Below are positions 1-5,930 of a stretch of 5,930 nt of DNA, in pieces. The stretch spans positions 5,241 to 11,170 of the forward strand of contig JAQUUD010000042.1 in the NCBI GenBank assembly GCA_028694075.1. Reading direction: 5' to 3'. The position numbers and the translations under genes are program-made. The stretch is from Clostridia bacterium. GTDB lineage: Bacteria > Bacillota > Clostridia > Christensenellales > UBA1242. Each line of letters opens with the position of its first letter. Within the stretch, counting starts at the first letter, position 1. The notes under the pieces were generated by a model that did no database searches, was not told the DNA's origin, and saw only the letters and a list, made by a program, of their open reading frames with translations.

Positions 1-3
1 TTT

Positions 4-2304
4 ATGCCAAATATATCAAGCAAATCAAGAAAATTTGTTTTGGAACTTTTTAAATATTTTTGCTTTTTTTTAGGATTTTTCATTTTAACCAAAGCAGGCA
101 TTTATGAATTATTTTATCCTTTTTCTTTAGGTCTTTTTTTTGCGCTCATTTGGTGCAACCAAAAAATTCAATATCTTGTGCCTATTTATATTTTGGCTTG
201 TGTGATTTCTGATTCATCAGTATTGAATATTATTAGCATTTTATTTGCTTCAACAATTATTTTAATTATTTATTTTATACATATTAAATTTAAAAAACAA
301 ATTAAAATTCCGTTGTTTTGTATTTACTTTGTTTTGTCACAAAGTGCTTATTTGTTTTTCCAGATTTATTTCAACTCGGTTATATTAATTCCGATTATAA
401 CTGTTTTTATTGGTTGTTTGTTTATGCTTGCTTGCATACAAATTTTTCAGGTTGTATTGGTGCGGGGACTGGTGTATAAACTGAATGCAACTGAAATAAT
501 TAGTGCCCTTGTGGTGCTTTGTGCATTATCGTGCGGGCTTTATAATTTAAATATTTATGGATTTGAAACAATAAAATTATTTGCCAGCATCGCAATTTTA
601 TTATCCGCCTATGTTTTTAATATTTCCGGTTGCCTTTTGGTGGGCAGTTGTATCGGTTTAAGCGGGCTAGTGTCATCAGGTAGTAGCGAACTGATTGCTC
701 CGTTTGTTATTTGGGCGTTAATCGTTTCTGCTTTTAAAACAAACAATCGGTTTGTTCCTGTTATTGCCTTGATTGCAATTGAAATTACGCTTGGATTTTT
801 CATAAATATATATTATTCTTATTCTTATATTTCAGTTTTGCCGGTAATTTGTGGCTCAATAATTTTCCTTGGTGTTGCCGGTGCTTATCTTGAAAAGATA
901 TTAGACTTTTTCAATCTTAACCAAAGCAATATGGCAATGAGAAATGTCGTTAACAGAAGCAGAGAAAATCTTTGCCGAAGACTTTATGATTTAAGCGAAG
1001 TTTTCGGCGAAATGGATTATGTGTTTCGTTCAATGATTAAAGGCGGAATGAGCAAAGAACAAGTAAAAAATTTTTTAATGACTGAAGTCAAAGAAAAAGT
1101 TTGCATTGACTGCTCTGAAAAAAATATGTGCCATCGAATGTGTTCAAATGAAACAATGGGGGTTTTTGAAACATTGATTTCGTCTGCACTGGAACGTGGG
1201 AAAACTTCACTTTTAGATGTCCCGCCATATTTAACAACAAGATGTTCACGCGTTGGCAATTTGGTGGGCATAATCAATCAACTTTGTTCGCAATATCGGC
1301 AATATGCTGGGGTTATGAACAATTTAGATGCAAGCCGTATTTTAATCGCCGAACAACTTTTTGGAGTGTCGCAAATTATGAAAAATTTGGCGGGAGAGGT
1401 CAAGCGAAATGTTTCTCTAGATTATAATCGTGAAAATGCAATAATAGGGGAACTTTCATATAACAACATCATTTGTTCAGACGCAGTTATATATGAGCAG
1501 AATGTTGATGTTGTAAGCGCTAATTTGGTTGTCAGAAAGGAAGACAGTGCGAAATCAAAAATTTCAAGCATTGTCAGCAAAATTTGTAAAAATAAAATGG
1601 TGATAACCAGTGATGAACCGTCAAATAAAGCGGGGTGGAATGTGTTAAATTTACAAACAGCACCTAAATATGATGTGGCGTTTGGAACAACAAGTTGTGC
1701 AAAAGACGGCTCAAAAATCAGTGGGGATTGTTATTCAATTATTCGAATTGACAATGATAAATATTTGCTTGCGCTTTGCGACGGAATGGGAAGCGGGGAA
1801 AAAGCAGAAAAAACAAGCAGTTTGGCGATTGGGCTTGTTGAAAACTTTTATAAAGCGGGGTTTGATAATGACATTATTTTATCAAGTATAAACAAACTTT
1901 TAAGTTTAAATAAAGAAGAAATTTTTTCAGCGCTTGATGTTTGTGTTATTAATGTCAGGCAAGGAATAGCCGACTTTATTAAAATGGGTGCACCAAACAG
2001 TTATATAAAACATATTAACACAACCGATGCCGTAGTTGGCGGAGCTTTGCCTCTTGGCATTGTGCAGGATATGCAACCCGTCATAACTAAACAAGTTTTA
2101 ATGGCAGGCGATATGATTTTCCTTTTCACTGATGGAATTTCAGAAAGTTTTGCAACTGAAACAGAAATGGCAAATTATATAAACAATTTAACAGGGCTTA
2201 ATCCGCAAATTTTGGCAGAGCAGTTCATCAACAAGGCAATAGAAAACAACAACGGCGTAAGAGATGATATGACCGTTATAGTTGCCAAAATCTTTAATAT
2301 TTGA
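4..2304 (+). CDS. spoIIE: Stage II sporulation protein E (SpoIIE), membrane-bound PP2C-type serine phosphatase
   Basis: SpoIIE dephosphorylates the anti-anti-sigma factor SpoIIAA, releasing sigma-F in the forespore, and also acts at the asymmetric septum with FtsZ (known for the family). Seen here: residues about 14-295 are hydrophobic, enough for roughly 8-10 membrane segments. A cytosolic region follows, starting with the family-like stretch around R318-F341. A Cys cluster (C367-x2-C370-x5-C376-x3-C380) comes next. The C-terminal phosphatase domain (about 560-766) carries GD at 574-575, DGMGSG at 593-598, the FTDG Asp D710 and DDMT at 754-757, matching the metal-binding Asp positions of SpoIIE/PP2C. 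All these residues are intact, so an active enzyme is expected. The 766 residues are somewhat short of the roughly 830 of the Bacillus protein, mostly at the N-terminus. The ATG is 3 bases from the window edge, so no ribosome site is visible and the true start could lie upstream. It ends with TGA; no other gene follows closely. Confidence 0.95.
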   Translation: MPNISSKSRKFVLELFKYFCFFLGFFILTKAGIYELFYPFSLGLFFALIWCNQKIQYLVPIYILACVISDSSVLNIISILFASTIILIIYFIHIKFKKQIKIPLFCIYFVLSQSAYLFFQIYFNSVILIPIITVFIGCLFMLACIQIFQVVLVRGLVYKLNATEIISALVVLCALSCGLYNLNIYGFETIKLFASIAILLSAYVFNISGCLLVGSCIGLSGLVSSGSSELIAPFVIWALIVSAFKTNNRFVPVIALIAIEITLGFFINIYYSYSYISVLPVICGSIIFLGVAGAYLEKILDFFNLNQSNMAMRNVVNRSRENLCRRLYDLSEVFGEMDYVFRSMIKGGMSKEQVKNFLMTEVKEKVCIDCSEKNMCHRMCSNETMGVFETLISSALERGKTSLLDVPPYLTTRCSRVGNLVGIINQLCSQYRQYAGVMNNLDASRILIAEQLFGVSQIMKNLAGEVKRNVSLDYNRENAIIGELSYNNIICSDAVIYEQNVDVVSANLVVRKEDSAKSKISSIVSKICKNKMVITSDEPSNKAGWNVLNLQTAPKYDVAFGTTSCAKDGSKISGDCYSIIRIDNDKYLLALCDGMGSGEKAEKTSSLAIGLVENFYKAGFDNDIILSSINKLLSLNKEEIFSALDVCVINVRQGIADFIKMGAPNSYIKHINTTDAVVGGALPLGIVQDMQPVITKQVLMAGDMIFLFTDGISESFATETEMANYINNLTGLNPQILAEQFINKAIENNNGVRDDMTVIVAKIFNI

Positions 2305-2349
2305 TTTTTTGGGCTTAAACCTTGATATTTATAACTTATATTTGATTAA

Positions 2350-2433
2350 AAATTTGATGGTTGATTTAATAAGATTTGGAAAATTTGATGATTAACTTTA
2401 TAATACTTGAAATTTGATGGTTTCATAACGCTT
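2350..2433. repeat. Imperfect tandem repeats, 24-31 bp, beginning AAATTTGATG
   Basis: Three consecutive units start at 2350, 2381 and 2410, and each opens with AAATTTGATG. The units at 2350 and 2381 also match along most of their length (about 24 of 29 aligned positions by eye). The third is shorter but keeps the head and an ATAA-CTT tail. A fourth AAATTTGAT at 2434 forms the left arm of the hairpin that follows. Looser ATTTGAT copies sit at about 2300 and 2340, the first overlapping the spoIIE stop. No coding explanation was found. The block lies in the 3' region of spoIIE; its function is unknown, and it may be a decaying minisatellite. Confidence 0.6.
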
Positions 2434-2469
2434 AAATTTGATATTAATTCTTTTAATATCAAATTTTTT
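2434..2469 (+). terminator. Perfect 14-bp hairpin with T-tract, possible spoIIE terminator
   Basis: The left arm AAATTTGATATTAA (2434-2447) and right arm TTAATATCAAATTT (2453-2466) are perfectly complementary around a 5-base loop, TTCTT. The right arm runs into six T (2464-2469). The shape suits a factor-independent terminator for spoIIE, 130 bases after its stop. Each arm contains only one G-C pair, however, so the stem is weak, and termination is an inference. It could equally be a structured copy of the upstream repeat or a palindromic binding site. Confidence 0.45.
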
Positions 2470-2592
2470 GCGATTTTTTAACAATCATTAAATTACTTTT
2501 CCTTATATTTAAAAGTTTAAATTTTTTTTAAAAAACAATCTTTAAAAGTCGCTTATTTTTTGTTATATTGCATCATACAAAGATTCGCCATA
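2470..2592. other. AT-rich spacer with nothing recognised
   Basis: This stretch between the hairpin and the promoter consists mostly of A and T runs. I found no convincing open frame, RNA gene, riboswitch or further promoter in it. Confidence 0.5.
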
Positions 2593-2621
2593 TTGACAAA
2601 TTTTGTTTTCCATTTTATAAT
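2593..2621 (+). promoter_or_regulatory. Consensus sigma-A promoter
   Basis: TTGACA (2593-2598) and TATAAT (2616-2621) both match the vegetative consensus exactly and are separated by the optimal 17 bases. Transcription would start near 2628, giving a leader of about 95 bases before the ATG at 2724. In AT-rich DNA, TATAAT alone is common, but a perfect TTGACA at exact spacing is not. The leader also has an ACTTAAAT / ATTTAAGT pair (2651-2658 and 2703-2710) that could place the ribosome site next to a long stem. This hints at, but does not show, translational control. Confidence 0.75.
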
Positions 2622-2711
2622 TATAATTATAAAAAATATAATTTAAAAAAACTTAAATCAAGAAGTAAATTTAAATCTTATTATCAATTAATTTTTCTAA
2701 TAATTTAAGTC

Positions 2712-2717
2712 AAGGAG
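2712..2717 (+). promoter_or_regulatory. Shine-Dalgarno site AAGGAG
   Basis: AAGGAG lies 6 bases before the ATG at 2724 and fixes that start for the unknown gene that follows. Confidence 0.85.
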
Positions 2718-2723
2718 AAAACA

Positions 2724-3116
2724 ATGGATTATGCAAAAAAAGCAATAAGTTGTAATGATATCAAAGCATTAACACCAGATTTATTTGAGCAAATTTTAAC
2801 GAAAAAACTTGGTGAAAATTTTCAAACGACCAACCTTCGTAAAAAATATCTGGGCTTAAGTTTTGAGGAACTTATTATAAAAGGGTTTTATAATTCTTTA
2901 AAATTTGCAATTCATTTAAACACGGCAGATGAAACATTGTTTTTAGAAATTGATAGAAATAGTTTCCCTAAAGATAATAAATTATTAACTGAAGAAAACA
3001 AAAAAGCCTTTAATGCGTTAAAAACCGTTATTGAAGAAAAGATATTTCGTTATGAACATTTATTGAGTTTTAACGCTGATTATCCATATTATTCTTTAGA
3101 AAATAATGATCTCTAA
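2724..3116 (+). CDS. Hypothetical protein, N-terminal part of a gene interrupted by an in-frame stop
   Basis: I do not recognise this protein. The 130-residue product starts at an ATG with a good AAGGAG site and a consensus sigma-A promoter, so it should be expressed in growing cells. It has no signal peptide, membrane segment or Cys cluster (a single Cys, at residue 10). It looks soluble, charged and mostly helical, with Lys/Glu-rich stretches at about 83-112. It ends at TAA 3114-3116, but the same frame then stays open to 3437 without another stop. This is therefore best read as the first 130 codons of a gene of about 237 codons truncated by a nonsense change, or by a sequencing error at one base. 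A genuine short protein cannot be excluded. No neighbour suggests a function: spoIIE upstream is separated by 419 bases and the gene downstream is convergent. Confidence 0.6.
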   Translation: MDYAKKAISCNDIKALTPDLFEQILTKKLGENFQTTNLRKKYLGLSFEELIIKGFYNSLKFAIHLNTADETLFLEIDRNSFPKDNKLLTEENKKAFNALKTVIEEKIFRYEHLLSFNADYPYYSLENNDL

Positions 3117-3437
3117 ACAAATTATTCAAAAACATTTGCTACCTTGTGGGTTAATATTTCTGATCCAAGATTACCATATAGCAATTATTTAAGTCTGAAT
3201 TTAGGCGCAAAATTTAACCCTTTTATTGAGGCTTGGCTTTTACAAAATAATGAAGTAAAGTTAGATAATCTCATCTATAATCCAAAATATGCTAAAACTG
3301 TCGGCAAAATTGAAGTTTTAGAAGAACTTTGCAAAGAGCCGGATAAGCGGGAAACTTATTTACGCGGATTTAAAAAATGCGGAATTGAAAAAGCCAAAGT
3401 TTATACCCTTCATTATGAACCGGAACAAGAATTATAA
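3117..3437 (+). pseudogene. In-frame C-terminal continuation of the interrupted hypothetical gene
   Basis: This stretch continues the frame of 2724-3116 directly after its TAA and runs 106 sense codons to TAA 3435-3437. It reads as ordinary soluble protein, with motifs such as LPYSNYLSLNLGAKFNPF and a charged C-terminus. No homologue is recognised. It contains no ATG, and the only early start-like codon, TTG at 3144, has no ribosome site before it, so independent translation is unlikely. With stop codons so frequent in AT-rich DNA, a frame this long in register with the upstream gene is best explained as its former or actual C-terminal part. It would be translated only if TAA 3114-3116 is a sequence error or is read through. 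Read-through of TAA would be unusual, and no known recoding signal was seen. Confidence 0.6.
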
Positions 3438-3447
3438 TTAATAGATT

Positions 3448-3473
3448 AAAAAGAGAAATAAAAAAGAGAAATA
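3448..3473. repeat. Perfect 13-bp tandem duplication
   Basis: AAAAAGAGAAATA occurs twice head to tail (3448-3460 and 3461-3473), followed by a partial third copy made up of its A run. It lies in the gap between the two convergent genes. It is probably a slippage product of no specific function. Confidence 0.7.
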
Positions 3474-3497
3474 AAAAACAACTTATTAGCAAAGTTG
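3471..3497 (-). terminator. Factor-independent terminator of the ferritin-like gene
   Basis: Read on the minus strand, CAACTT (3497-3492) and AAGTTG (3484-3479) form a 6-bp stem around a 7-base loop. TTTTTTAT follows at once (3478-3471). The hairpin begins 34 bases after the stop of the 3531-4028 gene. The plus strand has no T-tract after the stem, so it should work mainly for minus-strand transcripts. The stem is short, which limits certainty. Confidence 0.6.
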
Positions 3498-3530
3498 AGA
3501 ACAAATAGTTAATTTAAAAATTTTATCTAT

Positions 3531-4028
3531 TTATTTGTTTATTTCATTTAAGCATTTTTTGAACTTAGCAAGATGAGTTTCTTCATCTAGTATAATTGAA
3601 TTAAATAATTTTTTTAAGTTTTTGTCTTCGATTTTTGCGTTCGCGGTTTTATAATTTATTAGCGAATTTTCTTTTAAATCAATATTACTAAGAAGCATTG
3701 ATTTTATATTTTTATTATAATTGATGCTTCTGCCACCTAGCCATATGCCTTGCGAATTAGAAAAAACTGGATTTCCCCCAAACAGCACAATATGATGGGA
3801 TAATAATTTCATATGTAAAGAATCTTCATTTGCGATTTGTTCAAAAATTTTTCCAATTTCGCTTTCAAACGGCAAGAGTAAAGAACTTTGATAACATAGT
3901 TGCAGATAAGAAATAACTTCACAATTATCACCCGCATATAAGTTTTGCAAAATTTCGGCATAAAAAGGATTTGTTTTAATTTCCATCAATTTGCCATAAC
4001 AAAACTTTTTTAACTGCAACCCTTCCAT
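3531..4028 (-). CDS. Ferritin-like (rubrerythrin-type) diiron protein
   Basis: This 165-residue protein fits the small ferritin-like proteins common in clostridia, whose hallmarks are a YAG-x-x-x-E first helix, an LGG-x-P turn and a C-terminal DEE-x-H. Seen here: YAG at 31-33 with E37, H72 followed by GGNP at 84-87, E120 with Y126, and DEETH at 148-152. These form a four-helix bundle with likely metal ligands E37, H72, E120, E149 and H152. The second-helix ligand usually written ExxH appears as D69-x2-H72, or E68 shifted by one; this is a departure from the pattern I recall. There is no rubredoxin Cys pair. The family is linked to peroxide or iron handling, and related manganese catalases occur in spore coats; the substrate here is unknown. 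The start fits the usual N-terminal length, but no ribosome site precedes it; Met15 lacks one too. The gene lies 141 bases after gerAC on the same strand and ends at its own terminator. Confidence 0.8.
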   Translation of the reverse strand: MEGLQLKKFCYGKLMEIKTNPFYAEILQNLYAGDNCEVISYLQLCYQSSLLLPFESEIGKIFEQIANEDSLHMKLLSHHIVLFGGNPVFSNSQGIWLGGRSINYNKNIKSMLLSNIDLKENSLINYKTANAKIEDKNLKKLFNSIILDEETHLAKFKKCLNEINK

Positions 4029-4068
4029 ATAAAAAACTTATGATAAATTTGTTAATTTTGTGCATTTC

Positions 4069-4096
4069 AAAATAAAAGTGATTCGATAATTGACAA
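4069..4096 (-). promoter_or_regulatory. Weak sigma-A-like promoter before the ferritin-like gene
   Basis: On the minus strand, TTGTCA (4096-4091) is followed after 16 bases by TATTTT (4074-4069), matching the vegetative consensus at 5 of 6 and 4 of 6 positions. It would start transcription about 35 bases before the ATG at 4028. Matches of this quality are frequent in AT-rich DNA, so this is only a candidate. An alternative sporulation-type site lies closer to the gene (see findings). Confidence 0.25.
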
Positions 4097-4169
4097 TTTT
4101 TATTATTTAAATCGCTCACACCAATGAAAAATATTATAAGATAGTTGGACGCAATTAAATTTAAAATTT

Positions 4170-5438
4170 TTAATCTGTGGCTTTAACCCTTACAGTAACC
4201 CTATAATCCACTTCTCGTAAGTAGTCATTTTTATCTTCAAGAGCATCAAACCACTTTTGAAAAACAAAATGATTTTGGGAATTTAAAGTCTTATAAACAT
4301 CTATAACATCAGTTTGGTTTTCCATTAATTTTTGCAATCCAATGCTCAATTCTTTTTTAATTGTGTTTTCAAGTTTATCTCGAACTGCCTGCGTTAAATA
4401 GTTTTTTATACTGGAAATATTTTGCTTTTCAGTCCAAAGATCTTCATTTAAAACTTGTCTTGCCCGCACAAATATTTTTATTGTAATCTCCATAACTGGC
4501 TTTCCATTTTTAAAATATGAATTCTTCTTGACTTCATTGCCTTCCACAGAATAGAAAAGTGTTGCATTTTCATAGTTTCGATCTGACACATTCTCTGCTT
4601 TGATACTAATATTTTGAATATTGCTTCCAAGCCAGTTAATTCCACGCATTTCATCTTCATTCATAATTGTTTTTAATTTTCCATCATATAAAATAATTGC
4701 CTTCCCCGTATTTTGAATGTATTTCTGCTTTTCTGGCTCTGAACCTCCTCCACTGGTCGCCCCGCCCTCTCCCTCTGTTGTTGGCGTTTCTTGTTGACTC
4801 TCTCCACTTATTGAAGATTGAATGGCTTCAGGTTCTTCTTTAAGTTCAATTAAAGAAATTACAGAAGATCTTGTCGGGTTAAAATATCCACGATAAAATG
4901 ATTGTAAGTTAATATCCGATGCAATTAAATATTTTTCATTAAACAATCCCAGTTCTTCCAGTCGAGAACCCGCAGAAATTATAAGTTTTTGTTCACTTTG
5001 CAACATTTCTTTGGCTTTTGATGAAGTACATAAAATAAATGTGTCATTCGTTATAGAATTTGAACGAAACAAATAATTAAAAGAATCCAAAACTCCATCT
5101 TCTGCAAATTCCTGACTTATAACAATAATGCCTGTATGCACTGTGATTAATCTTTTTCCAAGGTTTATTCCAATCAAATCCAAGGCTTCTGTTAGCGTTT
5201 CGGCCTTGGCAGAAACAAGAAAAAAACTTTCACTATAATGCTCGTGTGGGGTTATCACAAAGGCCAAAACACTAACCTCAAGCCCCTCTTCTGCTTTATC
5301 AATACCAATTGAAACTGCGTGCAATAAATCAACACCCTCAGGCGCAGTGGCAAGTCCTGCTGGGAAAAAAAATAATAAAATTATAATCAATACTATAATA
5401 ATTGGTCTTTTAAACAATAGATTAAAAAATTTTTTCAT
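4170..5438 (-). CDS. gerAC: Ger(x)C-family spore germination protein (GerAC-like)
   Basis: GerAC proteins are the C subunits of the nutrient germinant receptor on the outer face of the spore inner membrane. The 422 residues fit the family. The N-terminal domain contains GIDKAEEG at 45-52, a conserved-looking GKRLITVHTGIIVISQEFAEDG at 94-115 and the SKAKEML stretch at 140-146. The C-terminal domain begins near GKAIILYDGKL (245-255) and ends in the alternating YRVTVRVK strand (412-419). Between the domains lies a low-complexity Ser/Gly/Glu linker (about 202-238). Oddity: family members are normally lipoproteins with a Cys just after the signal segment. Here the hydrophobic stretch (11-29) leads into PAGLATAPEG, and the only Cys in the protein is C137, so it is probably held by an uncleaved N-terminal helix. 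AGGAG at 5447-5443 supports the ATG. The gene lies 84 bases after the gerAB-like gene, probably in one operon whose promoter is outside the window. Confidence 0.88.
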   Translation of the reverse strand: MKKFFNLLFKRPIIIVLIIILLFFFPAGLATAPEGVDLLHAVSIGIDKAEEGLEVSVLAFVITPHEHYSESFFLVSAKAETLTEALDLIGINLGKRLITVHTGIIVISQEFAEDGVLDSFNYLFRSNSITNDTFILCTSSKAKEMLQSEQKLIISAGSRLEELGLFNEKYLIASDINLQSFYRGYFNPTRSSVISLIELKEEPEAIQSSISGESQQETPTTEGEGGATSGGGSEPEKQKYIQNTGKAIILYDGKLKTIMNEDEMRGINWLGSNIQNISIKAENVSDRNYENATLFYSVEGNEVKKNSYFKNGKPVMEITIKIFVRARQVLNEDLWTEKQNISSIKNYLTQAVRDKLENTIKKELSIGLQKLMENQTDVIDVYKTLNSQNHFVFQKWFDALEDKNDYLREVDYRVTVRVKATD

Positions 5439-5442
5439 TTTT

Positions 5443-5447
5443 CTCCT
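5443..5447 (-). promoter_or_regulatory. Shine-Dalgarno site AGGAG
   Basis: AGGAG, inside a purine run on the minus strand, lies 4 bases before the ATG at 5438 and supports that start for the GerAC-like protein. Confidence 0.8.
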
Positions 5448-5522
5448 TTTTTTATTTAAATTGTTTTAGAAACGACTTTTTACTGATAATTAAGTAAAAA
5501 TATCTATGATTTTCATCAAAAC

Positions 5523-5930
5523 TTAAATTTTATAATTTTTTATTATTTTTTTCTTATAAACCAAATTTTGCTCTTTATTTTTATTAAAAACAAAAAAGAT
5601 AAACAACAGAAGCGGTAATAAATACTCGACAATCACACCCAAGTGATTAAATAAACTCGTTGAATAAGTTAATAAATTATCTGGATTTTGAATAAAAAAA
5701 TAATAAAGCAAAATTGCCAAGATATTTATAAAAAAAAGTGGCTGAACTTCGTTTTTTGTATTCAAGATTACCTTATAACATTCCTTTGAACAGTATAAAA
5801 ACATTGCACACTGAAAAAACATAATGAACATAATCGGATAAAGTGCAAGAATATCTAATTTTCCAACATATCCTATTCTCGAAGCAAATTGTATTAAATC
5901 ATATAAGGCACTTGATTGAAAAAATGAAAC
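5523..5930 (-). CDS. gerAB: GerAB-family spore germination permease, C-terminal part (runs off window)
   Basis: GerAB proteins are integral membrane subunits of the germinant receptor, related to amino-acid transporters, with about ten membrane helices and roughly 365 residues. The last 135 residues are visible: the frame is open from the stop at 5523-5525 to the right edge with no interruption. Three hydrophobic segments (fragment residues about 26-48, 64-81 and 98-115) fit the last three helices, followed by a short Lys-rich tail. The stretch FASRIGYVGKLDILAL before the first of these resembles the Arg-x-(6-7)-Leu-(Asp/Glu) segment common in GerAB. The internal ATG at 5831 is not the start. 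The position just before a gerAC-like gene, on the same strand, is the main support for the identity, since the sequence itself is diverged. Confidence 0.75.
   Translation of the reverse strand, partial: VSFFQSSALYDLIQFASRIGYVGKLDILALYPIMFIMFFQCAMFLYCSKECYKVILNTKNEVQPLFFINILAILLYYFFIQNPDNLLTYSTSLFNHLGVIVEYLLPLLLFIFFVFNKNKEQNLVYKKKIIKNYKI

Noticed and set aside
609..1277. Minus-strand open frames at 609-803 and 1017-1277
   Set aside because: They lie opposite the well-supported spoIIE frame, have no ribosome sites and resemble no protein family.
1242..1891. Plus-strand open frames at 1242-1427 and 1670-1891
   Set aside because: They are shifted-frame shadows inside spoIIE; the second overlaps the phosphatase active-site region.
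3114..3116. TAA reassigned to an amino acid
   Set aside because: TAA ends the GerAC-like, GerAB-like and ferritin-like genes at plausible C-termini, so it functions as stop here.
3106..3192. Short frame from ATG 3106 (28 residues) overlapping the internal stop
   Set aside because: It is too short, has no ribosome site, and its reading shows no family features. A frameshift explanation is less simple than one in-frame stop.
3144..3437. Separate 97-residue gene starting at TTG 3144
   Set aside because: It has no ribosome site before the TTG and no ATG within it, and it lies in the exact frame of the gene ending at 3116. It is better read as that gene's continuation.
4090..4095. Plus-strand TTGACA between gerAC and the ferritin-like gene
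   Set aside because: There is no acceptable -10 box at 16-18 bases, and no plus-strand gene follows.
4029..4169. Terminator after gerAC
   Set aside because: There are only loose A/T palindromes such as AAATTTAAAATTT and no stem with a T-tract. Read-through into the ferritin-like gene remains possible.
4478..4660. 60-residue minus-strand frame inside gerAC
   Set aside because: It is an alternate-frame shadow of the GerAC C-terminal domain, with no supporting signals.
5477..5500. 8-bp inverted repeat (TTTTTACT / AGTAAAAA) between gerAB and gerAC
   Set aside because: The arms are short and A/T-rich and the loop is 8 bases. No T-tract follows on the minus strand, so a terminator or regulator site is not supported.

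Overview
The window is strongly AT-rich and comes from an endospore-forming low-GC Firmicute, most likely a clostridial-type lineage. The evidence is a SpoIIE-type phosphatase plus two GerA-family germination proteins, which are confined to endospore formers and their close relatives. Species and genus cannot be told from the sequence. TAA and TGA both end genes here, so the genetic code looks standard.

Layout: (1) Bases 4-2304 (+) encode SpoIIE, with an N-terminal multi-pass membrane region, a central region with a Cys cluster, and a C-terminal PP2C-type phosphatase domain whose key Asp motifs are intact. Its start lies 3 bases from the window edge. (2) Bases 2305-2723 form a 419-base intergenic region. 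It holds imperfect 24-31 bp tandem repeats beginning AAATTTGATG, a perfect 14-bp hairpin with a T-tract, and a textbook vegetative promoter (TTGACA, 17 bp, TATAAT). (3) Bases 2724-3437 (+) hold an unrecognised gene of about 237 codons, interrupted by one in-frame TAA at 3114-3116; the downstream part stays open in the same frame. (4) Bases 3438-3530 form a convergent intergenic region with a 13-bp tandem duplication and a terminator for the minus-strand gene. (5) Bases 3531-4028 (-) encode a ferritin-like diiron protein. (6) Bases 4170-5438 (-) encode a Ger(x)C-family germination protein that lacks the family's lipobox Cys. (7) Bases 5523-5930 (-) hold the C-terminal third of a GerAB-family permease, which runs off the right edge.

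Working together: SpoIIE acts early in sporulation, dephosphorylating SpoIIAA at the septum to release sigma-F in the forespore. GerAB and GerAC are subunits of the inner-membrane nutrient receptor used later, at germination; a GerAA partner is expected to the right, outside the window. The ferritin-like gene follows gerAC on the same strand and may be stress- or spore-related, but it has its own possible promoter. No mobile element, CRISPR array, tRNA or rRNA was seen. No new multi-gene system is evident. The items most worth a second look are the interrupted gene behind a perfect promoter, the non-lipoprotein GerAC, and the repeat/hairpin block after spoIIE.
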